Part shown: one piece after another, positions 34,525 through 42,740 of the stretch
Numbering within the stretch: the first letter of the stretch is position 1
How the letters are laid out: each line of letters opens with the position of its first letter
From: Clostridia bacterium
Lineage (GTDB): Bacteria > Bacillota > Clostridia > Lachnospirales > Lachnospiraceae
DNA length: 64,000 nucleotides
Reading direction: 5' to 3'
Assembly: GCA_910574475.1 (NCBI GenBank)
Contig: CAJTAT010000009.1
Location: 84,667-148,666 of the forward strand
Position numbers and translations under genes: made by a program
Notes under the pieces: model-generated
Database searches by the model: none
Seen by the model: only the letters and a program-made list of their open reading frames with translations
Told to the model about the DNA's origin: nothing

Positions 34525-35169
34525 TCAATCTTCCTCTGATTCTACAATTCCAACTACAACTGCCTGGTCTTCCCACAGTTCTTCCAATTCCTCCTCGTGA
34601 ATCACACTCTGGAAAGCCAGGAATACTCTCATATCAAAATTTTTTACTTCCTCGATCATGAGGGCTATCGCCGTCTTTTTATCAAACGCCTTCCGATAAG
34701 GGCGATCGGAAATGAGAGCTACATAGACATCACAAACCCTCAGAATCTTAGCGCTCAGGGAAATTTCGTCTCCTACCAAATTTTCTGGATAGCCGGAACC
34801 GTCATAATTTTCATGGTGATGCAGAATACTCTCCACGATATAGTCGGAGTAATCATAGCGCATCAATATCTCATACCCCAGTCTGGAGTGCATGCGGACA
34901 TACTTCATTTCTTCAATGGCCAAAGTGTCCTTATCCCGTCCATACAGGTAGCCGGAGACTCTCAGCTTCCCGATGTCATGTACCATTCCCGCAACTGCCA
35001 GCTCATGGCATTGATCCTCATATAGTCCAAGTCTCTTTGCCACGTGATAGGCCAGATTACTTACGCGTATCCCATGGTTGATCTCCGAAGTTATATCTTC
35101 CTCAAATATTTTGCTTTCGTCTTTCTCGTTTTTCTTTGCTTTTTTCTGCTTTAATCGTAATGCTTCCAT
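34525..35169 (-). CDS. HD-GYP-like phosphohydrolase
   Basis: A 214-residue single-domain protein with HDIGK (HD metal site) and HHENYDGSGYP, the extended motif of HD-GYP phosphodiesterases that degrade cyclic di-GMP. There is no sensory domain, membrane helix or GGDEF partner. The start overlaps the end of hemZ by 19 bases. Its place between hemZ and hisS is part of a conserved housekeeping run, so a generic nucleotide phosphohydrolase role is also possible. Confidence 0.85.
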   Translation of the reverse strand: MEALRLKQKKAKKNEKDESKIFEEDITSEINHGIRVSNLAYHVAKRLGLYEDQCHELAVAGMVHDIGKLRVSGYLYGRDKDTLAIEEMKYVRMHSRLGYEILMRYDYSDYIVESILHHHENYDGSGYPENLVGDEISLSAKILRVCDVYVALISDRPYRKAFDKKTAIALMIEEVKNFDMRVFLAFQSVIHEEELEELWEDQAVVVGIVESEED

Positions 35170-36620
35170 AGTCCATTCGCCTTCATAAAACCTCGTTTTC
35201 GTTCTATCATCTCGTCAATCCGGCTGATATACTGCGCCACATCTTTTACATTTTCCACGCGCTCAATACGCTCTGGAGAAAAGACAAATTTTGTAGCGCC
35301 TCCTGCTCCTGCAGCCAGAATCGTCTGTTTCTCCTCCATCATCAATATATTGTAAATCCCTGCTTTTCCAGTCTTTGCATATCCCACATTTTCAAAGTTC
35401 CCCGCCATGTTTTTCTGGCGGTACAGGTAGTAGGGATAAATGCCCTGTTCTACACAGTAGCGGTAAGTCAGATCCATAATTTCCTCACTGTTTTTCAGGC
35501 CCATCTCCTGATATTTCTCTTTGAACATGGCCAGCCTGGCTGCCCGTTTAATAGCCAGGGAATGGATCGTAATGCTGTCTGGATCCAATGTGCGCAATTC
35601 CTCCATAGTATGACGCACCTCTTCTATCGTCTCTCCGGGAAGCCCCACAATGAGATCCATATTGATATTATCAAAGCCTGCTTTGCGCGCCATATAAAAG
35701 GCTTCTTTCGTCTCTTCCACTGTATGCTTCCGGCCAATCAAATCCAGAGTCTTCTGGTTCATGGTCTGTGGGTTTACAGACACCCGCGTCACCTTGTGGT
35801 CTCTCAATACCTGAAATTTTTCTGGCGTCACACTGTCAGGTCTGCCTGCCTCCACAGTCAGCTCCTGTACATTTCTATAGTCAAAATTGTTCCCGATACA
35901 AGTCAGCAGCCTTTCAAGCTGGCCCGCAGTCAGTGTGGTGGGGGTTCCGCCTCCCACATAGATCGTATTCAGCTTTCGATCCCTAAATGCTTTTCCTAAA
36001 AAATTCAGTTCTTGAAAAAGGGCTTCCAGATATTCGTCCACCCGTTTTTCCCATAGCTTAATTGGAGAGGAAGAAAAGGAGCAGTAAAGACAAATACTTG
36101 GGCAAAAGGGAATCCCCACATAGAGACTATAGCCCTGCTTATAATCTATGTTCTTTAAAACTTCCCGCTCCTGGTTGGCAATGGAGACGGCCAGAGCTGT
36201 CTTTTCCCTGCTGCACAGATATGTGCTGCGCATATACTGGGCAATCTCCACATTGGACTTTCCCTGCTCCAGCATAGCCATGGGAATCTTTGTGGGCCGT
36301 ATCCCTGTCAAGGTCCCCCAGGGAAGGTTTTTACCTGTGTACTCAGAAAGCGTCTGGTAAATTAATTGTTTTAATTGATTTTTCACCAATTTCCGCTCCA
36401 TATCTTCTACACAAATATGACCCTTTTTATGAAGGGTCTTATCCTGAAACAGTGCAAATTCAATTTCTGAATCCCATAATTTCACATCCATCTGCAAGGG
36501 TACATCTTCTGTAAATGTCTCTTTTTCCCGAACACTCACTTCTTCCCCTGGATAGAAGGCTTGAATCAGGGAATGAATATCATACTCATAGCTGCCCCTG
36601 TTTACCTTTACCTCGATCAT
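35151..36620 (-). CDS. hemZ: HemZ-type oxygen-independent coproporphyrinogen dehydrogenase-like radical SAM enzyme
   Basis: A 489-residue radical SAM protein with C173, C177 and C180 (PFCPSICLYCSF) after a long N-terminal domain, and the HemN-family YVGGGTPTTL and VGLPGETIEEV motifs. The long form with this N-terminal extension is the Firmicute HemZ. Some HemN relatives are haem chaperones rather than enzymes, and no other haem genes are in the window, so activity is uncertain. GGAAAGG precedes the ATG. Confidence 0.9.
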   Translation of the reverse strand: MIEVKVNRGSYEYDIHSLIQAFYPGEEVSVREKETFTEDVPLQMDVKLWDSEIEFALFQDKTLHKKGHICVEDMERKLVKNQLKQLIYQTLSEYTGKNLPWGTLTGIRPTKIPMAMLEQGKSNVEIAQYMRSTYLCSREKTALAVSIANQEREVLKNIDYKQGYSLYVGIPFCPSICLYCSFSSSPIKLWEKRVDEYLEALFQELNFLGKAFRDRKLNTIYVGGGTPTTLTAGQLERLLTCIGNNFDYRNVQELTVEAGRPDSVTPEKFQVLRDHKVTRVSVNPQTMNQKTLDLIGRKHTVEETKEAFYMARKAGFDNINMDLIVGLPGETIEEVRHTMEELRTLDPDSITIHSLAIKRAARLAMFKEKYQEMGLKNSEEIMDLTYRYCVEQGIYPYYLYRQKNMAGNFENVGYAKTGKAGIYNILMMEEKQTILAAGAGGATKFVFSPERIERVENVKDVAQYISRIDEMIERKRGFMKANGLWKHYD

Positions 36621-36646
36621 TTCTGATTTGCCTTTCCCACACTACC

Positions 36647-37273
36647 TTACAGGTAAGGATTATTGTTCTTTTCGTATTTGATACTCGTAAGCTCTCCATG
36701 TCCCGGATAGATTGTTACATCCTCTGGCAAAATCAGAAGCTTTTCCCGGATGGCCCGTGTCAGCGCTGACATACTTCCTCCTGGAAAATCTGTCCTTCCC
36801 ACTGAGCCGCAAAAGAGGGTATCACCGCTCAAAAGGACTTTTGCCTCCTTCTGGTAATAGCAGCAGCCTCCCGGAGTATGGCCTGGGGTTTGGAACACTT
36901 GAAATTTCATTCCCGCCACTTCCATCTCCTGGTCATCCCTCACAAGTATATCCGGCTTTACAGAAACTGCATACCCAAACAAATCCTGGGACAGATTTAA
37001 GCTGGGATCCAGTAATAGAGCCTCTTCAGCTTCACAGGCATAGACAGGAATCATAAACTTCTTTTTCAAATCATTCACTGCCAGAATATGGTCTCCATGC
37101 CCGTGTGTCAGAAAAATTGCCTTCAAAATCAGGGCCTCATCCAGGACTTTCCGGCAAATGAGCTCCGTTCTGTCTGCAGGATCCACCAGAATGGTCTCCT
37201 TGGTCTCTTCATTGATTAAAAAATAACAGTTGGTAGCCACAGCCCCCAATGTCATCCACTCTATTTTCAACAT
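36647..37273 (-). CDS. MBL-fold hydrolase (glyoxalase II-like)
   Basis: A 208-residue metallo-beta-lactamase-fold protein with THGHGDH (HxHxDH), GHTPGGCCYY and a late YPGHGELTSI histidine, enough for a dinuclear metal site. It resembles YcbL/glyoxalase II-type hydrolases that cleave thioesters. Substrate unknown. It lies between relA and hemZ in the conserved clostridial order; AAAAGGGAAAAG precedes the ATG. Confidence 0.92.
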   Translation of the reverse strand: MLKIEWMTLGAVATNCYFLINEETKETILVDPADRTELICRKVLDEALILKAIFLTHGHGDHILAVNDLKKKFMIPVYACEAEEALLLDPSLNLSQDLFGYAVSVKPDILVRDDQEMEVAGMKFQVFQTPGHTPGGCCYYQKEAKVLLSGDTLFCGSVGRTDFPGGSMSALTRAIREKLLILPEDVTIYPGHGELTSIKYEKNNNPYL

Positions 37274-37300
37274 AACTTTTCCCTTTTAGCAGTGTAATTC

Positions 37301-39607
37301 TCAGCCCGTCGCCCGCTCAACATCCAGAACACTTTCTACCTGATACAGCTTTTCTGCAATCTTTTGCAGCTCTTCTTTTCCACCAATCTCAAAGGCAATG
37401 GAAATAGTAGCTGTTCCCTGTTTGCTAGTGCGAACACTGATACTTGTCATATTAATCTGACGTTCTGTAAAAATCTTAGATATATCCACCAACAGTCCTG
37501 TCCGGTCATTGGCGTAAATCTTAATCTCTGTGGTATATTTTTCTCCTGGAACAGCGGGACCCACGTCCTGCCAGTCTGCTTCAATGAGCCGCATCCTCTC
37601 TGATTCCTGGAGGTTAATAATATTGATACAATCCGTACGGTGGATGGATACGCCACGACCTCTGGTGACAAATCCCACAATCTCATCCCCGGGCACCGGA
37701 CTGCAACACTTGGTAAAGCGCACAGACACATCGGTCAGGCCTTTTACCACGATCCCACTCTTGGACTTGGTAAGCTTCAGCTTGTTATCCTTATCCTCGG
37801 AAACTGCTTCTAAGACTTTCTCATCCGTAATCTCCTTCTTGTGGACCTTCTCATACTCTTCCGCCATTTTATTGACGACCTGGCCTTCTTTTAGGCCGCC
37901 GTGGCCGATGGCTGCTAAAACAGACTCCCAATCCCGAAATCCATACTTGCGCATGACAGCATTTTGGAATTCTGGCTTCATAATCTCATGGATATTGACG
38001 GGTTTGGCCTTACAGTACTGAGCAAGCATTTCCTTGCCCTTCAGGATATTTTCTTCCTTAAACTCATTTTTAAACCATTGATTGATCTTATTTTTCGCCT
38101 GGGTACTCTTGACCACATTCAGCCAGTCACGGCTGGGTCCCTTAGAGTTTTGGGAGGTTAATACCTCAATGCGATCCCCATTTTGAATCTTATAGTCAAT
38201 TGTCACCAGCTTGCCATTGACCCTGGCTCCAATCATTTTGTTCCCCACAGCACTGTGGACACTATAAGCAAAATCAATCGGCGTAGAACCACTGGGAAGT
38301 GTCTTCACATCCCCCCTTGGAGTAAAACAATATACGCTTTCTGAGAACAGATCCAAGTCACTTTTCAGCAGGTTCATAAACTCTTTGTTGTCCGACATAT
38401 CCCGCTGCCATTCCAGAATCTGACGGAGCCAGCTCATTTTCTCTGCTTCCTGCTGATCCACTGTCTTTTTGCCGTCGCTGCTCTCCTTGTACTTCCAGTG
38501 AGCGGCAATTCCATACTCTGCTGTCTTATGCATCTCAAAGGTACGGATCTGAATCTCAAAAGGCTGTCCGTTTGGTCCAATGGATGTAGTGTGCAGGGAT
38601 TGGTACATATTCGGCTTTGGCATAGCAATATAGTCCTTGAACCGGCCGGGAATCGGCGTGTACATCTCGTGGATCACGCCCAGAGCCGCATAGCAATCCT
38701 TCAGGGATTCCACAATAATACGCACAGCAAATAAGTCGTAAATCTGATCCAGCGTCTTGTTTTGATTTACCATTTTTTTATAAATACTAAAGAAATGCTT
38801 GACTCTGCCGTCCACCCGGGCCACAATGCCTGCATTTTCCATATGCTTTTTTACTTCAGCCACAATGCTTTGGACAAAGGCTTCTCTGGCGCTCTTTTTA
38901 TCAGAAATCTGCTCCTTCAGCTCATAGTAAACTTCCGGCTCCAGATATTTTAAAGACAAATCATCTAATTCATTCTTTACCTTGGATATACCAAGCCTCT
39001 GAGCAATGGGAGCATATATATCCATGGTCTCTCTGGCTTTTTCCTTCTGCTTTTCAGGCTTCATGTATTGAAGGGTGCGCATATTGTGAAGGCGGTCTGC
39101 CAGCTTAATCAAAATCACTCGGATATCCTTGGCCATAGCCAGAAACATTTTTCGCAGATTTTCTGCCTGAATCTCAATCTTATCTTTGGAATAAGACAAT
39201 TGTCCCAGCTTGGTGACGCCATCTACCAGAAGGGCTACTTCCTGGCTGAATTCCTTTTCAATCTCCTCTGTGGTCATCACAGTATCTTCCACTGCGTCAT
39301 GGAGCAGCCCGGCTACAATTGTCTCCTTATCAAGCTCAAGATCCGCCAGAATGATGGCAACACAAAGAGGGTGAATAATATAAGGTTCACCCGACTTCCG
39401 AAGCTGGCCTTTGTGCGCAGACGCAGCAATCTTATAAGCTTTTTCAACCATCGTCGTATCTGTGGATGGATGATATTTCAGGACACTTTTAATCAGCTCC
39501 TGATACAGCACATCAGGGCTGGTGAAATCCTGCATGGCCCTTACGTTCTCATCATCCTGGACCACCTCTGCGCCCCTGTCTTTTATGCCGATCTTCAACT
39601 CTGCCAT
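37301..39607 (-). CDS. relA: Bifunctional (p)ppGpp synthetase/hydrolase (RelA/SpoT)
   Basis: A 768-residue long RSH protein. The HD hydrolase domain (about 50-200, KSGEPYIIHPLCVA, GLLHDAVEDT), the synthetase domain (about 240-370, RVKHFFSIYKKM, RFKDYIAMPKPNMYQSLHTT), TGS (about 405-470, VYCFTPRGDV), a conserved CCSPVPGDEIVGF cysteine segment and a C-terminal ACT domain are all present. It makes and degrades the stringent-response alarmones in response to idle ribosomes. It follows apt by 37 bases; the pairing is widespread in Firmicutes. Confidence 0.97.
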   Translation of the reverse strand: MAELKIGIKDRGAEVVQDDENVRAMQDFTSPDVLYQELIKSVLKYHPSTDTTMVEKAYKIAASAHKGQLRKSGEPYIIHPLCVAIILADLELDKETIVAGLLHDAVEDTVMTTEEIEKEFSQEVALLVDGVTKLGQLSYSKDKIEIQAENLRKMFLAMAKDIRVILIKLADRLHNMRTLQYMKPEKQKEKARETMDIYAPIAQRLGISKVKNELDDLSLKYLEPEVYYELKEQISDKKSAREAFVQSIVAEVKKHMENAGIVARVDGRVKHFFSIYKKMVNQNKTLDQIYDLFAVRIIVESLKDCYAALGVIHEMYTPIPGRFKDYIAMPKPNMYQSLHTTSIGPNGQPFEIQIRTFEMHKTAEYGIAAHWKYKESSDGKKTVDQQEAEKMSWLRQILEWQRDMSDNKEFMNLLKSDLDLFSESVYCFTPRGDVKTLPSGSTPIDFAYSVHSAVGNKMIGARVNGKLVTIDYKIQNGDRIEVLTSQNSKGPSRDWLNVVKSTQAKNKINQWFKNEFKEENILKGKEMLAQYCKAKPVNIHEIMKPEFQNAVMRKYGFRDWESVLAAIGHGGLKEGQVVNKMAEEYEKVHKKEITDEKVLEAVSEDKDNKLKLTKSKSGIVVKGLTDVSVRFTKCCSPVPGDEIVGFVTRGRGVSIHRTDCINIINLQESERMRLIEADWQDVGPAVPGEKYTTEIKIYANDRTGLLVDISKIFTERQINMTSISVRTSKQGTATISIAFEIGGKEELQKIAEKLYQVESVLDVERATG

Positions 39608-39644
39608 CTTTTCATCACCTGCTTTTAACTATCTCATTGCCATT

Positions 39645-40169
39645 CTACTTTCCATCATAGCTGATCACGGAAGCCACATCATACTTTGCAAGGCGCTCCC
39701 GCCCCTTAAGACCTGCCAGTTCCATCAAGAAAATAATTTTAACGACTTCTCCTCCCAGAGACTCCACCAGTTGTGCAGCAGCCTCAATCGTTCCGCCTGT
39801 GGCAATCAAATCATCTACTAAAACCACCTTTTGACCTGGCTTAATGGAATCTTTGTGCATCTCAATCACAGCGCTGCCATACTCCAGATCATATTCTTTG
39901 GAAATCGTCTCACAGGGAAGTTTTCCTTTCTTGCGCACAAGAACAAAGGGCTTATGCAAATTGTATGCAATTGGGGTCCCAAACACAAATCCACGGGACT
40001 CCGCCCCCACCACAACATCAAAATCTACATCTTTTAACAGATTCTGCATGGAATCAATGGCAAGCTGTAAGCCATCCGCATCCTGTAACACAGAAGTTAC
40101 GTCACGGAAAATAATACCTGGCTCAGGAAAATCTGGAATACTCCTTACATATTCTTCCATTTTTTTCAT
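39645..40169 (-). CDS. apt: Adenine phosphoribosyltransferase
   Basis: Salvages adenine to AMP with PRPP. The 174 residues have the N-terminal IPDFPEPGIIFRDVT motif, GAESRGFVFG and the PRPP loop VLVDDLIATGGT. GAAGGAG precedes the ATG. First gene of the run apt-relA-MBL-hemZ-HD-GYP-hisS-aspS. Confidence 0.97.
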   Translation of the reverse strand: MKKMEEYVRSIPDFPEPGIIFRDVTSVLQDADGLQLAIDSMQNLLKDVDFDVVVGAESRGFVFGTPIAYNLHKPFVLVRKKGKLPCETISKEYDLEYGSAVIEMHKDSIKPGQKVVLVDDLIATGGTIEAAAQLVESLGGEVVKIIFLMELAGLKGRERLAKYDVASVISYDGK

Positions 40170-40343
40170 AGTTGTATGCTCCTTCTTCCCCTATTATGAA
40201 ATATTTATCATGAATGTTACTTATGATTTCTGTTTGTATCTTATATTCGATCAGTATTCCTATTATATCACGCTTTTTTTTATTTGACAATCCCATGGAA
40301 GCATCTGATTCACGCACCTGAGCCCGCCATCCGTGTAATCAAA

Positions 40344-40370
40344 GAGAGAGACAAATAAATTGCCCCTCTC
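40344..40370 (-). terminator. Terminator of the perR-rubrerythrin operon
   Basis: On the minus strand an 11-bp stem GAGAGGGGCAA/TTGTCTCTCTC with two G-U pairs and loop TTTAT is followed by TTTGATT. It lies 37 bases after the rubrerythrin stop. Confidence 0.6.
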
Positions 40371-40406
40371 ATATACCCGCCTAAACTTCGTATTCTTCAA
40401 ATTCTA

Positions 40407-40949
40407 TTAATAATTCTCTTCTTTTACCTCGAAGTAACTTTGTGGATGACTGCAGGTCGGACAGACTTCAGGCGCCTTAGTCCCAACTACAATATGTCCG
40501 CAGTTACGGCACTCCCATACCTTAACTTCGCTCTTTTCAAATACTGTGGCTGTCTCTACATTTTTTAGCAGGTTACGGTATCTTTCCTCGTGATGCTTCT
40601 CAATATCGCCGACAAGTCTGAATTTCGCTGCAAGCTCAGGAAAGCCTTCTTCCTCTGCTGTCTTGGCAAAGTTTTCATACATATCTGTCCATTCGAAGTT
40701 TTCGCCATCTGCGGCTGCGGCAAGATTCTGCTTTGTATCACCGATTCCACTTAACTCCTTGAACCACATTTTTGCATGCTCTTTTTCATTTTCGGCTGTT
40801 TTCAAAAACAAACCTGCGATCTGCTCATAGCCTTCCTTTTTTGCTACGGAAGCAAAGTAGGTGTACTTATTCCTTGCCTGTGACTCACCTGCAAATGCTG
40901 CCTCCAAATTCTTTTCTGTCTGCGTTCCTGCATACTTTGTTGTTCCCAT
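40407..40949 (-). CDS. rbr: Rubrerythrin (second copy)
   Basis: A 180-residue di-iron peroxidase with [11 protein letters not shown] and [10 protein letters not shown] iron motifs, a [13 protein letters not shown] segment and a C-terminal rubredoxin domain ([21 protein letters not shown]). The ATG at 40949 follows AAGGAGG; a longer in-frame reading to 41021 overlaps perR and is rejected. It lies directly downstream of the PerR-like regulator, so peroxide should induce it. Distinct in sequence from the copy at 11168-11776. Confidence 0.95.
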   Translation of the reverse strand: MGTTKYAGTQTEKNLEAAFAGESQARNKYTYFASVAKKEGYEQIAGLFLKTAENEKEHAKMWFKELSGIGDTKQNLAAAADGENFEWTDMYENFAKTAEEEGFPELAAKFRLVGDIEKHHEERYRNLLKNVETATVFEKSEVKVWECRNCGHIVVGTKAPEVCPTCSHPQSYFEVKEENY

Positions 40950-40990
40950 GTTATTTTCCTCCTTAATGATATTTAATGACACACTTTGGT

Positions 40991-41356
40991 TTACATCTTT
41001 TCTTTTCTGCACTTGGGACATAGGTAAAATACCTTTAAATCATAAGAGATAATTCCTTCTCCAAGCTGTTTTTCCAGATTCCCCGTCAGATCTTCAAATT
41101 TCATGTCGCATAATGTACTACATTTCTTGCAGACTAAATGATCATGCTTTTTAATTTTATCGTATCGGTCGCGGGAGCCTTCTATGGATATTTTTCGTAT
41201 CCGTCCTTCCCGGCACAAGGTATTCAGATTATTATATATCGTTGCCTGAACGACTTTAGGCTCTGTTTTTTTTAATTCTAAAAAAATCTGTTCTGCTGTC
41301 ATATGCTCTTTAGACTGATTGATTAATTCTAATATCAGTTGTGCGTATCTGGTCAA
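40991..41356 (-). CDS. perR: Fur-family peroxide regulator (PerR-like)
   Basis: A 121-residue metalloregulator. The N-terminal winged helix ([36 protein letters not shown]) precedes the metal site HDHLVC and four structural zinc cysteines in CKKCSTLC and LCPKCRK. It is shorter at the N-terminus than typical PerR. The gene start is TTG with AGGTGGTGG upstream. It sits before a rubrerythrin gene and its promoter carries a Per-box-like palindrome, which supports PerR over Fur or Zur. Confidence 0.9.
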   Translation of the reverse strand: MTRYAQLILELINQSKEHMTAEQIFLELKKTEPKVVQATIYNNLNTLCREGRIRKISIEGSRDRYDKIKKHDHLVCKKCSTLCDMKFEDLTGNLEKQLGEGIISYDLKVFYLCPKCRKEKM

Positions 41357-41374
41357 CTTACCACCACCTCTGTT

Positions 41375-41417
41375 TTAGAATTAATCTAATTATAATACAT
41401 GTTTACATTCTAGTCAA
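41375..41417 (-). promoter_or_regulatory. perR promoter and Per-box-like operator
   Basis: TTGACT (complement of 41412-41417), 17-base spacer, TATAAT (complement of 41389-41394). Just downstream lies TTAGAATTAATCTAA (41375-41389), a 7-1-7 palindrome with one mismatch. It covers the expected transcription start, so PerR would repress its own operon. Confidence 0.8.
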
Positions 41418-41528
41418 CAATTATAGATGCAATTAAAATTTTTATGGAAAATCCGCCTTATAAAATAGCACATTTAGGAAACCCTGTGAATAAAACACAT
41501 CATTTTATCAGAATTCAGGAGGCTTATC

Positions 41529-42707
41529 ATGCTGATCGTCGGAGGAAAAATATTTACGATGGAGGATGCAATTTACGATCCTGGCTATGTAAAAATCAAA
41601 AACGGTAAAATTCAATCTGTAGGACCGGAAGGGGAGTCCCCAGCCCCAGAGGGAGAAGAGCAAATTCTTAAGGTAGACGGTGCCTGGGTACTGCCAGGCC
41701 TGATAGAGGCTCACAGCCATATAGGTATCTCAGAGGAGACCCGGGGCGCCATTGCAGACGATTGCAATGAACTAAGTAATCCAGTGCAGCCCTATCTGCG
41801 CGCCATTGATGCCATAAATCCTATGGATCCGGCTTTCCACGATGCAATCATGGCTGGAATCACTTCTGTTATGACAGGTCCCGGCAGTGCCAATGTGGTG
41901 GGTGGCCAGTTTGTGTTTATGAAGACCCAGGGGCGCTGTATGGATCGGATGATTGTACTTCACCCAGCGGCCATGAAAGTGGCCTTTGGAGAAAACCCCA
42001 AGACAAGCTACGAAGATCAGAGCAAATGCCCTTTGACAAGAATGGGAACTGCGGCCCTTTTGCGGGAAGAACTTTTTCGGGCCAAACAGTATCAGATCCA
42101 GAAGGAAAACGGAAAGCTTTTGGAGGAAGACTTTCGTCTGGAACCCTGGCTTCCTGTACTGCGCAGAGAGATTCCTGTCAAGGCTCACGCCCACAGAGCA
42201 GACGACATTCTCACAGCAATCCGTATCGCAAAAGAATTCCAGGTAGATCTGACCATTGATCACGGCACGGAAGCTCATTTGATTGCCAAAGAAATAAAGG
42301 CCTCCGGCTTTCCAGTGATTGTGGGTACAGATCTCACCTCCCGATCCAAGCTGGAAGTACAGAATATGGACTTTAAGACCAACCGGATTCTCCATGAGGC
42401 TGGCGTCACCATAGCTGTGACCACCGATCATCCCGTAGCACTGATTCAGTATCTTCCTCTCTGTGCAGGACTGGCTGTAAAATACGGCCTTCCTATGGAG
42501 GAGGGTTTAAAAGCTCTGACCATATATCCAGCACGTATCTGCCGGGTGGAAGAACGGGTGGGAAGCCTAAAGCCGGGAAAGGATGCAGATTTGGCTATAT
42601 TTACCGGGAACCCTATGGAGGTATTTACCAACACACTTTATACGATTATAGACGGTGAGGTCGTGTATGAACAATCAAATATGGGCTGCCAGGGAATTAC
42701 CAAGTAA
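41529..42707 (+). CDS. Metal-dependent amidohydrolase (imidazolonepropionase-like)
   Basis: A 392-residue amidohydrolase-superfamily TIM barrel. Metal-site motifs are LIEAHSHIG, VKAHAHRADD, TIDHGTEAHL and the late aspartate in TTDHPVAL. The C-terminal KPGKDADLAIFTGNP closes the N-terminal beta-sandwich. It probably hydrolyses a cyclic amide or a dipeptide-like bond; it is not a confident HutI because no other histidine-degradation genes are present. AGGAGG lies just before the ATG. Transcribed divergently from perR. Confidence 0.9.
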   Translation: MLIVGGKIFTMEDAIYDPGYVKIKNGKIQSVGPEGESPAPEGEEQILKVDGAWVLPGLIEAHSHIGISEETRGAIADDCNELSNPVQPYLRAIDAINPMDPAFHDAIMAGITSVMTGPGSANVVGGQFVFMKTQGRCMDRMIVLHPAAMKVAFGENPKTSYEDQSKCPLTRMGTAALLREELFRAKQYQIQKENGKLLEEDFRLEPWLPVLRREIPVKAHAHRADDILTAIRIAKEFQVDLTIDHGTEAHLIAKEIKASGFPVIVGTDLTSRSKLEVQNMDFKTNRILHEAGVTIAVTTDHPVALIQYLPLCAGLAVKYGLPMEEGLKALTIYPARICRVEERVGSLKPGKDADLAIFTGNPMEVFTNTLYTIIDGEVVYEQSNMGCQGITK

Positions 42708-42728
42708 ATCATTCCCCACAGCCCCATA
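42680..42728 (+). terminator. Hairpin at the end of the amidohydrolase gene
   Basis: ATGGGCTGCCAGGGAAT and the partly complementary ATTCCCCACAGCCCCAT form an imperfect stem spanning the stop codon, followed by an AT-rich stretch. It may serve both convergent genes. Confidence 0.5.
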
Positions 42729-42740
42729 GACACTATTTAT

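Noticed and set aside
39068..39628. 186-codon open frame antisense to relA
   Set aside because: Wholly inside relA; His- and Asn-rich composition typical of shadow frames.
41772..42431. 219-codon open frame antisense to the amidohydrolase
   Set aside because: A shadow of the metal-motif-rich gene on the other strand; no start signals.
41529..42707. Imidazolonepropionase (HutI)
   Set aside because: The superfamily fits, but no histidine-degradation genes are present and the specific substrate residues could not be confirmed.
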